Assembly (NCBI RefSeq): GCF_037893015.1
Contig: NC_133660.1
Location: forward strand, 284,198,578 to 284,262,577
Direction of reading: 5' to 3'
DNA: 64,000 nt
Origin: Macrotis lagotis
Taxonomy: Eukaryota > Chordata > Mammalia > Peramelemorphia > Peramelidae
Shown: positions 22,201-32,016 of the stretch, in pieces
How positions within the stretch are numbered: position 1 is the stretch's first letter
Layout: each line of letters starts with the position of its first letter
Made by a program: the position numbers and the translations under genes
Notes under the pieces: generated by a model
What the model saw: the letters and a program-made list of their open reading frames with translations, nothing else
Database searches by the model: none
Told to the model about the DNA's origin: nothing

Positions 22201-25200
22201 ACTTCCCAAATCTGCCTTTTGTTCTAGTCTAAGGTCTTTCCCATCTTTGACATTCTTTGCCCCCAGATTCCTCCCATCCCTAAGCTCTGATGTTTAGTGA
22301 TTTGCTTTTGTAGAGGCTGAACACCCCAGAACAGGTTGACCTGATAGGATAATGCTGAATATATTATCTTCCTGAGCCAAGAGTCACTGGGGCCACCCAA
22401 TATTTACAGGTGTTTACTCTAGGGAGATTGGGATAGCTTTGCTGAGTTTCTCACCCTCTCCTGCCAGGCTGAATGGAGTAGAAAGGAGTTGGGATGGTAG
22501 GACAGGTTAGACTGGGTCTTCTTTTCTCCCCTCTTTCTGAGCCAGGTGCTACCCCCTCCCCTGCCATGAAGCCTGGAATTGTCCCCTAGAGTCCCCAAAC
22601 CAGGACTTGACTTGCTACAGGCAAAGGAACCCACCACACAGAGAGCATGCAACAAAAACGTTTGCAGAGCTCAGGGGTTCGGAAGAGATCCACCATTGAG
22701 TGCTGAGTCTTAGTTGCCATTAATTCTTCCTGCATGGTGGAGATCACAATCTGGGAAGGGACACACAAGGATGATGTCAATCTCTGAGGAGAAAAAGAGC
22801 TGGGAGTCATAGTGACCCACATTATCCTGGAAGAAGTTCTGTATTCATGGCTTCTTTCTACCCATGACTATCACTGGGAGAGATCTTTCTCTTGAAATCT
22901 TTATGGACTGTGGACTTCCATGTTCTGATCTACTCTCTTTACATTGTTATGGCCATGGCATCCCTTGGTCAGGATTCCTGGCCTGGGTTCCATCATAACT
23001 GTTTTGTGACCCTCCCTGGATAAGTCCCTTATCTTCTCTGGACTTCAGCTTCTTTATCTGTAAAATGGAGAATTGCATAAGTCTTGCTTCTGAGAATCTA
23101 TGATCAGATCCAACTGCCCGTTACCCAATGACCACTCGGAGGTATTTCGTATCTCCCCAGAGATTCCAGAGTCCCTTCCCATTGTCTATCAGTACAGACT
23201 AGATGGGGACCGACAGGCTTAGAGAGTCAGGAAGACTTGGGTTCAAATCATACCTCCAACACTTACTGCCTATATGTCCCTAAGCAAATTGCTTTACCTG
23301 TAAAGGTCCTACCCTCCTCATCTGTAAAATGAAGCAATTGGCCAAGACGACCTAACTCTTTGAGCCTATGATTCCTGGCCACCGGGGGGCATCATGTGCA
23401 AAGAGCACAGAGTCCTGCCATCTTGGGGAAATTGGTAGAGAAGGTTGAGGGAGGGGTAGGAAAGTTAGGAATAGCCGGAGCTGAAGGCCCACAGATTCTG
23501 GCTGCCCCACAGTCCCTGGCCCTGCAGCCTCCATGAGAGGGTCAGCAAGCTCTGAATCTGGACCCAGGAGGCTCGGGTTCTAAACCCAACTCTATACTAT
23601 TGGATCACTTTGGGTAGGAAGGGTTCAGGTTAACATTAGTTGCCTAACTTGAGGCAGCTAGGGGACCCCATAGTGCACAGAGCCCTGGACCTAGAGTCAG
23701 GAAACTCTTGGTTCAAATTCAGACACTGACTCTGTGACACTGGACAAGTCACTTCACCTCTGTTTGTCTGGAGAAGAAAATGGCAGACCAGTATCATTTA
23801 CCAAGAAAACCCCATGGGGGCAGCTAGGTGGAGCACTGGATACAGCACTGGCCCTGGAGCCAGAAGGACCCAAATACAAATCTGACCTCAGACACTTAAT
23901 AATTGCCTAACTGTGTGACCCTGGGCAAGTCACTTAACAGCATTGCCTTAAATAAATAAAATTTTTTTTAAAAAAGAGAAAATCCCATGGATGGGATTTG
24001 TGTATTACAATCCATGGAATCACAAAAAGTTGGACACCTAACCTCACCTATGTGAACCTCAGTTTCCCCACATGTAAAGTGAGGATGGCATAGCAACCCT
24101 ATCTTCCAGCATTGCTGGGAGGATAGAGCTTTGTAAAGCTAAAGAAAGATGTGATTGATGATTGTAGCGTTGGTCCCTAAAGAGAACTGAATAAAGACCA
24201 TCAGCTGTTCCAGGAAGTGGGCTGCAAGCTCAAAGAAGAGAGAGTACTGTCCAAATTAAAAAAATACCAAAGGGCTCTCAGGCTGCCTGAAGAGACATCC
24301 AACATCCAGGCTGGCATTGCCAGCATCCTCCCTCTCAAACCACCTGGTAGATATTTGTAGATTTTCTGCATAGACACTTAAGGAGTTGTTCTCTCACCTG
24401 CTAAAATGCAATTCTTTAAGGGCAGGGACTGCTTCATTGTTGTTTTTATATCTGCAGGGTCTGGTACAGAGTAGGCATTTTAATAAATGAATGTTGATTG
24501 TTTGGCAAGCTGGAGCATATCCAGAGGAGGCCAGCCAGGGTGTATAAGCTGAATCCACTGAGAGTCATTTGGGGGAAGGGGAGATGTTTATCCCAGAGAA
24601 GAGAAGTGTAGGGGATGGCGATGTGATGGCTGTCCTTGAATATTGGAAAAGTTATTATGGGAAGGAGACATTTAACATTCTCTTTGCACAGATTCTAGAA
24701 CTGGGAGCAATGAGAAAAACTGAACAGTGGCAGATCTGGGCTAGAGAGAAGAAAAAATTTCTGAGAATTAGAGCTGTCTGAAATGAGAATGGTTTGGGAG
24801 GTAAGAGAGATTACCTCACTAGAGAGGAATCTTCATGCAGAACTGGAATGACTTAGATGTATGTATATGGACACGTATATGAAAGTTGGGAATTAATTTG
24901 GATCAGATGACCTCTGAGGTTCCTTCCAACTCGGACATGTTGTAGGAAACTGAGACTCAAAGGCAGTAAGAGATTTGCTTAAGGTTTCACAGCTAGTCTC
25001 TTGACTCTGGATCTCACATGCTTTCCTGATCCAGCAGGAGCCCCCCCGCCCCGGCCTGGGGGGGGGGGGGATCCAAAGCAGAGCTTCATCACTCCCAATC
25101 CTGCCCCAGGCTGTCTCATGAACAAGAAAAAAGGGTCAGTGGGATATGACCAACCCTATTCTTCAGGTCTCTAAAAGAGCCCAACTTTCCTTCTTACCTC

Positions 25201-28200
25201 AATAGTCAAGGTTTCTCTAGCTTCCTTCTTCCCATTCATTCCTGCCACTTTCTTAAGGACATGGAGCCCTCGATCTATTTTGCCAGTGATGATAAGCCAA
25301 CGGGCAGACTCTGTCAGCCACCTGTTTAACATATAGAATCCACCTGCACTGTTGATTTTAAAAGAGAGAGCCACATGGCCCTCCCCCCACCATTCTGGAA
25401 TCTTGCCACCTTTCTGGCTTATGTATTCTCTGAGTAAGCCGCCTCAGCAGGTAACAGCAAAACATCCTGGCTGTGTCAGATGGGATAGGGAGGCAGAAAG
25501 ATACTTGGACTGAGAATCTGGTGACCTGTGTTCTAGCTTTGGCTCTGACACTATCTTGAACACAAGTTCTGGGCCTGAGTCCCCCCCCCCCAATAAAATA
25601 GCAGGAATCTTTCCTAGGTATTTTAATGGATTGAGGGTCTGTTTGGACTGTAAAAAGTGGGCAATATATAGATCATGCACTTCAGTGCATGGCAGTGATC
25701 AATCTCACTGCTCTCCAAGTATGGAGAATTACCCACTCATGTCATTCATCCCAAGTAGAGTCCCCAGTGGCACTGACCATGAAGACAGAAAGAAGAGAAA
25801 GAAGGGCACAGAAACGGTCAGCTGGAGGATGAACCAGTCTCGAATGGCATATGCGACCCCCGACAGTAAGACTTGGCCAAAGCTAAACCCAAGAGCGCTT
25901 ATTGTCATCACCGTGGTCCGAGCCTGAGTTTTTGTCCACTCCATCACTGAAAGGAAACACAGACACAAGGATAACTTTATTCATTCATTCAATCATTCAT
26001 CCATTCATTCATTTATCCATCCATCCACTCATTCATTCATTTACCCAGTAATCCTTTCATCTGCTCAGTCATTTATATATTCAATTCAATTTCATTTGAC
26101 AAACATTTATTAAATTTGAAATGTGTACAAAGCACTAGGTGTCTTCACACAGAAATGAAGCCATCTTTATCTTCAAGGAATTCATATTCTCTTGGGAGAG
26201 GGGAAATGGCAATCTTTATCCAGGTGAGTAAATAGTCACCATGTTTTACATGCTTTCAAGAGCGGGTGCTTACAGTTGGGGGAAGGGAAGATATGGTGAA
26301 GGGGGAAAGGTGCTCCTTGGCTAGATCTGGAACTGAGCTACAAGATGGAGTCATTGTGGTTTACTCAACCCCCACAATGCTCTTGCTAAGACTAAGGAAA
26401 TTGGTAGAAATCAGATTCTGAATGGTTTTAAATGAAAACCAGGGGCATTTGTATTTTTTTTCCTAGAGGTGGCAGCATCTAAAGACAATCTGCACCAATT
26501 AGAAGTCCATTGCAATAATCCAGGTGAGAGGTGCTAAGGACCTGAATTGGGTTAGTGGTCATAAAGAGCAGAGTGTGGAAAGAACGATTCTATGGAGGGG
26601 ATGCTGTGGGGAGCCAAGGGACGAGAAATGGATATGGGAGTTGAGGAGGGAAAGGGAGTAAAGACTGAACTTGCACCCCTCAAAAAGTAGCATGCTAGTA
26701 CCTGCAATAGAAGTGAGAGAATTCTGGAGAAAGGGAAAATTTGGGGAGAAAAGATAAGGAGTTGTAGTTTGGATGTGCCAAGTAGACATCCAGGTGGAGC
26801 CGTCCAGCAGGAAGCTGGGAATATGAAAATGGAGCTCAGAGAGCGGTTAGGACTGAATATACTGATATGAGAGTTACCTATATATGTAAGATAGTCAAAC
26901 TCAAGAACTGATGGTTTCGTCAAATGAGAGAGTATAGAGACATAAAAAAAAAGAAAGGACTTTAGGCAATATCTATAGCTATTGGATAATAAGAGTCAGT
27001 AGTTAGTACTTAGTTCATAGTGCTGGGTATGTTATCTTATCCGATCCCCACAACAACCTTGGAAGATATTTTACAGATGAGGAAACGGAGGCAGACAAAG
27101 GCTAAATAGCTTGCCAAGCTATTAAGTATCAGAGGTCTTTCTAACTGCTGACCCAGTGGTCTATTCACTGCACTCCATAGTTACCTCAGTAAATGGAAGA
27201 AAAGAAAATTCTACTAAAGGAAATTAAGGACTAATCAAATGTGTAGGAGGAGAACTAAGGCTGCAGAGTACTGTGGAGAGGTGAACGTGATAGGAAAAGT
27301 CTTAAACACTTCAGAGAGGTCGAATGAGAAATGAGAAAAAACTGTTCCGTTTGAGCAATTCAAAAATCATTGATAATCTCAGAAAGTCCTTCCAGTCAGG
27401 TGATGGACCATAAACCATGCTACAAAGAGCTGAGAGAAGGGGGTGGCGAGAAAGCAGACCCCCAAAATAAAGAGAAGACAACCCTTTCTTAGAGTTTGGC
27501 TTCAAGTGAAAAGAAGGAGAATATGGGATGAGATGACTGGAGATGACCTTACCAAGAAGGATGAGGGTTTTTTTTTTAAGAAAGAGAAAAATCTTGGCAT
27601 ATTCATGGGTTGTGAGGAAGTCAGTGGAAAAGGAGAGACTGAAGAAGAAGGGAAGGAAAGAATGCTTGAGGAGATGAAGGAGACAGAGTCAAGGGCGCGA
27701 GTGAGGAATTTAGCTCTGTCAGGCAAAAAGGTCACCTCTTCACGGGAGCTAGAACAAGGCGAGAGAAAATGGGGCATAATGAAGAGGGATTTTGAGGTAT
27801 GAAGTTGGAGATAAAAGACAGATGCTCCATTTGCTCATTAGAACAGGAGTCAAGGCCAAGAGGAAATGGGAAGGAGAAAAGGGAAGAGAAGGATTTGGAA
27901 AGTATCCATGGAGAGTAGAATAAAAGATCAATCATAGAAGGATAAAAGGACTGCCATGAACAGTGAAGACCCAGTTAAAATTAGATATCAAAAATTCTTA
28001 GTGAGGAGTCAACATATATGAATGACTTTCTCATGTAACGTTCAGCAGCATGTAATCCATCTGTCTATAAATTCATTCACTCAACCATCCATCTACCTAT
28101 CTATGAATCCAGTCTTCCATCCATCCACAAATCTACTCATTCATTAATTCATCCCATCATCATTCATTCATCCATCCATTCATTCACTTATCCACCCACC

Positions 28201-30015
28201 CATCCATCCATTATTCAGACTTCCATTCATCATGCAAGCAATCCCTTTAGTCTATCAGTAATTCAACAAGTATTTATTAAGAACCTACTATATTCATGGT
28301 TTTGTGTTAGATACTGAGAGAAATTAAACTGGAAACAACCACTGCCTTCAAACTGACTCCAGTTTAACAAGGAGATGACACGTGGACACAAAATCACAAT
28401 GCAAATTAGAACATCTACGTGCATGTGGATGCAACTGAGACTCTGTGGAAAGCCAGCTTCTAACTGGGGGTACAGATCTTGGAGAAAGCTAAAGAAGAGA
28501 TGCCTTTTGAATTGTACCTTGAAGGGGGAGAAGGATGCCAACCTAACTTCCCGGCCTGAGGGGAGGTCTCTAGGCACGATTTCAAGGTTTGGAACAGGTC
28601 CCTGGGACCCTACTTACAGAGTGTTGCAGTGTTCATCATGATGCCAGCCACAGCAAAGGCTGACAGGAAACGGAGGCAGCAGTAAAGGGAGAAGTTGGGG
28701 ACAATAGCAGAACAGCTGCCAGTGATGGCCAAATGCAGGTAACAACAGCTCAGTACCAGCCTTCGTCCAAACCTGTAACAAAGGAGCCAACTAAGTGGGA
28801 CAAAAATGCCATAGCAGAGGCAAATGGGCAGGAGTCCCCCACAGTCTGTTCTCAGGGCTGAGGGATATGTATGGAGCTGGGGGAGTGAGAGCAGCTTAAA
28901 CCAGAAGACACTCACCTGTCAGAGACAGGACCACATATAATAGCTCCAATCATAATGCCTGCCATAAATATGGACTGAACCATGGGCTTCAGGAACTGCC
29001 AGTCACACACCATATTCCACTATAGCAGAAGAGAAACCAAAGCAGAGGTTGAGAGAAACTACTTCATAGTAGTTCAAGGCTGAGAAGGGACCCTGGAACA
29101 TGGAGCACCAGGGTTGAGAAGGCCCTTAGAACCTGGGGAGGTACTATTCCATTTCACAGAACTGGCAACTGAGTCCCAGAGAGGGAAGTGCTTCCCCAAG
29201 TTCACATAGATCATTAATAACAATGTTGGTACTCAAGTCCAAGACTTTAGCCTCTTTAGACCCTCGATACTGAGACTAGAAGGGACATGTGGATATATGA
29301 AATCTCATTTGATCCCCCAACAACCCTGAAAGATAAGTGATATTATTATCCCTATTTTACAGATGAGAAAATGGAGGCAGACAGAGGTTAAGTGACTTGC
29401 CCAGGGTTCCATAGCTACTAAGTATCTGAGGTCACATTTGAACTCAGATCTTCCTAACTGCTGGGCCAGTAGTCTATTTACTAACAAGTCATTTAAAGTA
29501 AGCCCAGTTATGTGGGTATAAGGTGAATCTCCAAAGAACTACAAGTGGAGATGGGGGAGGGAGGGGACGAGTTAGAGGGAGGAAGCAAGGGAGAAGGGGA
29601 AGGAGCCCCTGACCTCAGACACAATGGTGGAAGTGAAGTTGCTACGATCATAGATCCAACCATCCAGGCAAGATTCCGTATCTGCCTCACTAGCATTCGA
29701 GGCTGACATATTGAGTTCCAAGAGCTGCCACTGGGGATGGAGGAAGCGGCGGCATCTCTCTGGCTTCTGGTGTTTGTCCAAAGGGATGAAGACCCTCAGG
29801 AGGGCATCAGGACCCAGGACCCTGGTGACATTGGTGAAGGCAGTGGCATTGTCCAGCAAGGGCACCCGGCAGCGATGGTCAGGAATAGCCGCTGTGAAGT
29901 TCTCCAGCATATTGTGAGGGGTAAGAAATACAACAGATAAGAACAGAGAAATGATCTGAAAGATCTGAAATCTCCCCAAGCTGCCAACGTGTTCCAGGAG
30001 CTCTGCAAAAGCCAT
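19200..30015 (-). CDS. SLC22A12: SLC22A12 (URAT1)-like urate/organic anion transporter, complete ten-exon gene
   Basis: Major facilitator (SLC22/OAT) exchanger of the renal proximal-tubule apical membrane; in human it reabsorbs urate against organic anions. Exons (minus): 30015-29614, 29019-28916, 28772-28618, 25946-25778, 25321-25198, 22750-22635, 22007-21793, 20939-20831, 20050-19847, 19260-19200. Together they make 1659 nt, 552 aa plus stop, in frame throughout, against 553 aa in human. The start is [11 protein letters not shown], matching human MAFSELLD. A large first extracellular loop carries six N-glycosylation sequons (N39, N56, N62, N102, N107, N126). MFS signatures are SDRFGRR (167-173), TESARWL (280-286) and LLLPET near 513-518. 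F241, D389, K393, R477 and I481 are kept; residues 35 and 365 are Asn and Tyr. The C terminus ATRL is a PDZ ligand. OAT4 (SLC22A11) is the other close relative; synteny and sequence favour URAT1. Confidence 0.93.
19261..19846 (-). other. SLC22A12: SLC22A12 intron 9
   Basis: 586 bp with GT-AG ends. It contains a plus-strand (GGGA)n tract at 19377-19420, which is a CCCT tract on the gene strand, and a diverged MIR-like segment. Confidence 0.8.
19847..20050 (-). CDS. SLC22A12: SLC22A12 exon 9
   Basis: Length is 204 bp. Acceptor TCCACAG|AATGAC, donor AGTCG|GTGAGA. Encodes [20 protein letters not shown] (R477, I481), the last TM helices and [20 protein letters not shown]. The Arg codon is split CG|G. 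Confidence 0.94.
20051..20830 (-). other. SLC22A12: SLC22A12 intron 8
   Basis: 780 bp with GT-AG ends. It is dominated by an irregular GT/GGGT minisatellite at about 20430-20650. The His/Pro/Thr-rich open frames over it are repeat artefacts. Confidence 0.85.
20430..20660 (+). repeat. GT/GGTG-rich minisatellite
   Basis: Imperfect units such as GTGTGGGGGTATGTGTG and GTGAGTGTGGGTGTGGG, without a fixed period. Confidence 0.85.
20831..20939 (-). CDS. SLC22A12: SLC22A12 exon 8
   Basis: Length is 109 bp. Acceptor CCTGTAG|AGCTAC, donor CTCAG|GTAAGG. Encodes [16 protein letters not shown] and [12 protein letters not shown], the conserved SELFPTVLR motif of the family. Confidence 0.94.
20940..21792 (-). 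other. SLC22A12: SLC22A12 intron 7
   Basis: 853 bp. The 3' side on the plus strand (20945-21140) is a G/A-rich tract (GGGGGAGATGATGG repeats). An L2 3' end (CTTGAGGGCAGGGGCTGCTC) lies near 21300-21370, and a SINE at 21561-21720. Confidence 0.85.
21561..21720 (-). repeat. Marsupial tRNA-SINE (WSINE1-like)
   Basis: Plus-strand AGTGGCTTGCCCAAGGTCAC, AGCTAGGCCATTATTAAGTG and GTGCCACCTAATTGCCCCC form the reverse complement of the SINE. The A-rich end is at left. Confidence 0.85.
21793..22007 (-). CDS. SLC22A12: SLC22A12 exon 7
   Basis: Length is 215 bp. Acceptor TCCTAAG|GTTTGCC, donor TCAGG|GTGAGT. Encodes [15 protein letters not shown] with Tyr365, [17 protein letters not shown] with D389 and K393, and [12 protein letters not shown]. 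Ends ILANTMVSQ with the first base of a Glu codon. Confidence 0.94.
22008..22634 (-). other. SLC22A12: SLC22A12 intron 6
   Basis: 627 bp, GT-AG. I recognise no repeat or other element in it. Confidence 0.75.
22635..22750 (-). CDS. SLC22A12: SLC22A12 exon 6
   Basis: Length is 116 bp. Acceptor TTCCCAG|ATTGTG, donor GTGTG|GTGGGT. Encodes [14 protein letters not shown], the central cytoplasmic loop, then [18 protein letters not shown]. The Trp357 codon is split TG|G. An alternative donor two codons later would break the frame with exon 7. Confidence 0.92.
23648..24035 (+). repeat. Mar1-type SINE split by a younger SINE
   Basis: The Mar1 5' part (GAGGCAGCTAGGGGACC to AAGAAAACCCCATGG) ends at 23817. 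Its 3' part (ATGGGATTTG to GGAATCACAAAAAGTTGGACAC) resumes at 23991, after the inserted SINE and its duplicated target. Confidence 0.75.
23818..23977 (+). repeat. Marsupial tRNA-SINE with target duplication
   Basis: Full sense SINE from GGGCAGCTAGGTGGAGC to the AAATAAATAAAATTTTTTTT tail. It is flanked by GAAAACCCCATGG (23805-23817) and GAAAATCCCATGG (23978-23990), a 13-bp duplication with one mismatch. Confidence 0.9.
24500..24945 (+). repeat. CR1/L3 LINE 3' end
   Basis: TCCAGAGGAGGCCAGCCAGGG, TATCCCAGAGAAGAGAAG, GCTGTCCTTGAATATTGG, AGAATTAGAGCTGTCTG and GACCTCTGAGGTTCCTTCCAAC match the CR1-group 3' end in order. Confidence 0.65.
25041..25070. repeat. C-run/G-run inverted homopolymer
   Basis: CCCCCCCGCCCCGGCC, then TG and a run of 13 G follow one another, flanked by GATCC at left and GGATCC at right. 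The arms can pair into a GC hairpin. Confidence 0.9.
25198..25321 (-). CDS. SLC22A12: SLC22A12 exon 5
   Basis: Length is 124 bp. Acceptor TAAACAG|GTGGCTG, donor TTGAG|GTAAG. Encodes [14 protein letters not shown] and the cytoplasmic loop up to TLTIE (residue 318). Confidence 0.94.
25322..25777 (-). other. SLC22A12: SLC22A12 intron 4
   Basis: 456 bp, GT-AG. One short C-run (25579-25590). No assigned repeat. Confidence 0.8.
25778..25946 (-). CDS. SLC22A12: SLC22A12 exon 4
   Basis: Length is 169 bp. Acceptor CTTTCAG|TGATGG, donor TCATG|GTCAGT. Encodes L-M-E-W-T, then SALGFSFG with F241, and [10 protein letters not shown]. The last Trp codon is split as TG|G. Confidence 0.94.
25976..26045 (+). 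repeat. (ATTC)n/(ATCC)n array
   Basis: Irregular ATTC and ATCC tetranucleotides. Confidence 0.9.
28070..28215 (+). repeat. (ATCC)n/(ATTC)n array
   Basis: Imperfect tetranucleotide array, ending CCACCCACCCATCCATCC. Confidence 0.9.
28618..28772 (-). CDS. SLC22A12: SLC22A12 exon 3
   Basis: Length is 155 bp. Acceptor TTACAG|GTTTGG, donor CTCT|GTAAG. Completes [10 protein letters not shown] and carries TM3 and TM4, ending [13 protein letters not shown]. Confidence 0.94.
28773..28915 (-). other. SLC22A12: SLC22A12 intron 2
   Basis: Short 143-bp intron with clean GTGAGT and TTGTTACAG ends. Confidence 0.9.
28916..29019 (-). CDS. SLC22A12: SLC22A12 exon 2
   Basis: Length is 104 bp. Acceptor CTATAG|TGGAAT, donor GACAG|GTGAG. 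Begins W135-N-M-V-C-D and carries TM2 and the start of MFS motif A (CGPVSD-R). Phase 0 in, phase 2 out. Confidence 0.93.
29020..29613 (-). other. SLC22A12: SLC22A12 intron 1
   Basis: 594 bp; contains two MIR-type SINEs in plus orientation (29075-29260 and 29290-29470). Confidence 0.85.
29614..30015 (-). CDS. SLC22A12: SLC22A12 exon 1 (residues 1-134)
   Basis: Start ATG is at 30015-30013. An in-frame Met lies upstream at 30153, but the family alignment begins at MAF and the 134-codon length equals human exon 1. It encodes TM1 ([17 protein letters not shown]), Asn35, and the extracellular loop with C49, C88, C116 and six glycosylation sequons. It ends in the family-typical [17 protein letters not shown] and TSTIVSE. 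Donor GAG|GTCAGG. The Kozak context is mediocre (CCC before ATG, G after). Confidence 0.93.
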
Positions 30016-31560
30016 GGGATCCCGGTTGAAGATGCCACAGGGACACAAGAAAAGATGGGCCCGGCCTGAGGTGTATTTGTGTAGACACCGGTCCCAAGAA
30101 GCGAATGTGGTGAAGCGGAGAGAAAGAGTTCTGAATGCAGGGACAGAGGTCACTTAGCTCTGTCACTGTCATTCCCCCTGTATGGGTCTCAGTTTCCACA
30201 CCTATAAAAGAAAGAGGAGAAACTAGATGACCAGCCCTAAATCATAGTATCCTAACCTTGATTAGAATTTACTTGGACCCTGATTCCTTCCCAGAACAGA
30301 ACCTCACAGCCACCCACATACTGACCTTGCCTTGAGCCTGGGCTTCAGTTTGGTCTAGGGGTACTCTTCCAGGGAGGGGGTCAGGACTCTCTTAGAGGTT
30401 CTGTTTTGACCTGGGGCAGGGGCTCCCCAGATTCTGCTCTTTGAGGATCCTGGCAGTTCCTGGCTCAAGCCAAGGGTGAGCCAGCCTGGAAGAAATACTG
30501 GGCTTCAGAATCCATGGGAAAACTACAATCCAAGCAGAGGCAATTTGGCCAGACTGCCTCTGTGTCCCAGATCAGCCTGTTACTAAATTACATAGGTGGG
30601 GCATGGCTTAGTCTTCTTCCTATCGTAGTTAACCTTGGGGTTAACTAACCCTGGCACAGGCCCTGAAGTCAATGAACATTTCACCCAGTCTTTCAGTGAC
30701 TTGCTAGTTGGGGGTGACATTTACTCAAAGATTCCAGCTCTCTAGGCCATAACAGTCCAGAACAATCTTCTATAATCGGATCCTGGGGTCGTGGAGTTCT
30801 TTTTCCTGTCCAGCCCCAATGTCTCTTATCCTGCCTTTTAAAAAAAATGTAGGTCTTGGGGACTGAAGACCTGGCTTTGAATACTGGTCTTTACAACTAT
30901 TTATGATGCCTTGAGCAAGTCATTTTTCTTAACTGGGTCTCAGTTTACTCATATGGAAAAAGTGATGTTCTTAGCATTTTTTGTGTGACCCCTGTGGCTA
31001 TCTGATCCAACCTCTGGACTCTGTCTCAAAATTTCTTTTTAAATAACTAATGGTAAAAATAAAGATGGACCCTCAGAGGATTCCAAATTAAGGATCCTGG
31101 GTTGGACCTTCTCTAAGGTTCACTGCACTCCCAATCAATCCCTGGGATCCAATGGACCACACTGTGCCATTTACCAGTCATAGGACATGCCATCTCTGAG
31201 CCTCCATTTCCTACCTTGGGGACACTAAGTCCTGAACTACCACTCACTGAAGCAGCCAGTGTGCAAAAACCCTTTGTATCCATGAAGTGGGGCTGCCCTC
31301 AGTTAAAGAAACCCTGTGCTAACATAGGTGAGCAGAACTGATAGAACAGTCCTGCAGAGTAAGGGTGATGATCACTCCCATTTTACAGATGGAGAAACTG
31401 AGACAGACGGGGTTAAGTGACTTGTCCAAGGTCACACAGCTAGTCAGCATCTGAAGTAGAATGTGAATTCAGGTCTTCCCGACTCCGAGTCTCTTCCTCC
31501 AGCCACTGCAGCGAGCACTTAGATTGTCTCCCACAATCTAAGGAAAAGCCAGTGGGCCTA
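30016..31560. other. Upstream flank of SLC22A12
   Basis: 5' UTR and promoter should lie here but no TATA box or start site is evident. There is a MIR-like fragment at 30150-30215 and another at 31375-31500. Two GTTAAC palindromes lie at 30628-30645 (see findings). Confidence 0.5.
30628..30650 (-). promoter_or_regulatory. Possible HNF1-like site pair
   Basis: GTTAACCTTGGGGTTAACTAACC holds two GTTAAC half-site palindromes 6 bp apart, about 615 bp before the start codon. HNF1 recognises GTTAATNATTAAC and is known to control human SLC22A12. The match here is to half-sites only. Confidence 0.3.
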
Positions 31561-31867
31561 TTTAACTGAAATAGAGAAGGAAGCTGATCTGTCTAGTAAG
31601 AAAGTCAGATTGTGATGGATTTTAAATGCCAGACAGAAGTATTTTACCCTAAAGCCCAATTTTGCAATTGGAAAGTTCTTGAACAAGGGAATGACACGGT
31701 TTGACCTGTGCCTTAAGAACGGTGGTTATGGAGGCTGGATCAGAGACAGGAGGCTGCTGGGTATGCAGAGGTGAAGAGGTCCTTCATTAGGCAGGTGATT
31801 ATGAATAATGAGAACAGGACGGCTGGAAAAGTCACTTAGAGGATGCTGTCTTCTAAAAGAATGAATG

Positions 31868-32016
31868 GGGGCGGCTAGGTGGTGTAGTGGATAAAGCACC
31901 AGCCCTGGAGTCAGGAGTACCTAGGTTCAAATCCGATCTCAGACACTTAATAATGACCTAGCTGTGTGGCCTTGGGCAAGTCACTTCACCCCGTTTGCCT
32001 TGCAAAAACCTAAACC
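31868..32016 (+). repeat. Marsupial tRNA-SINE with target duplication
   Basis: Sense SINE from GGGCGGCTAGGTGGTG to TTGCAAAAACCTAAACC. GAATGAATG flanks it at 31859-31867 and 32017-32025. Confidence 0.88.

Larger units (their letters stand above)
22751..25197 (-). other. SLC22A12: SLC22A12 intron 5
   Basis: 2447 bp. It carries MIR-like SINEs (23000-23100, 23195-23370), a Mar1 SINE split by a younger SINE (23648-24035), an L2 end near 24410-24505, a CR1/L3 3' end (24500-24945) and a C/G homopolymer hairpin at 25041-25070. Confidence 0.85.
25947..28617 (-). other. SLC22A12: SLC22A12 intron 3
   Basis: 2671 bp. Contains (ATTC)n/(ATCC)n arrays at 25976-26045 and 28070-28215, repeats with an ACAAACATTTATTAAATT core near 26095 and 28262, and old unassigned mammalian repeat sequence at 26400-27960 (CAATTAGAAGTCCATTGCAATAATCCAGGTGAG type). 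No exon recognised. Confidence 0.8.

Noticed and set aside
25976..28215. ATTC/ATCC arrays as a CRISPR-like repeat array
   Set aside because: Plain tetranucleotide microsatellites with no spacers, in a mammalian intron.
30016..30153. Upstream in-frame Met that would extend the transporter by 46 residues
   Set aside because: The family starts at MAF; the extension has no similarity to the N-terminus of any OAT and is not hydrophobic in the expected way.
31868..32016. tRNA-like heads of the SINEs as tRNA genes
   Set aside because: They are diverged tRNA-derived promoters within retroposons, repeated many times with A-tails and target duplications.
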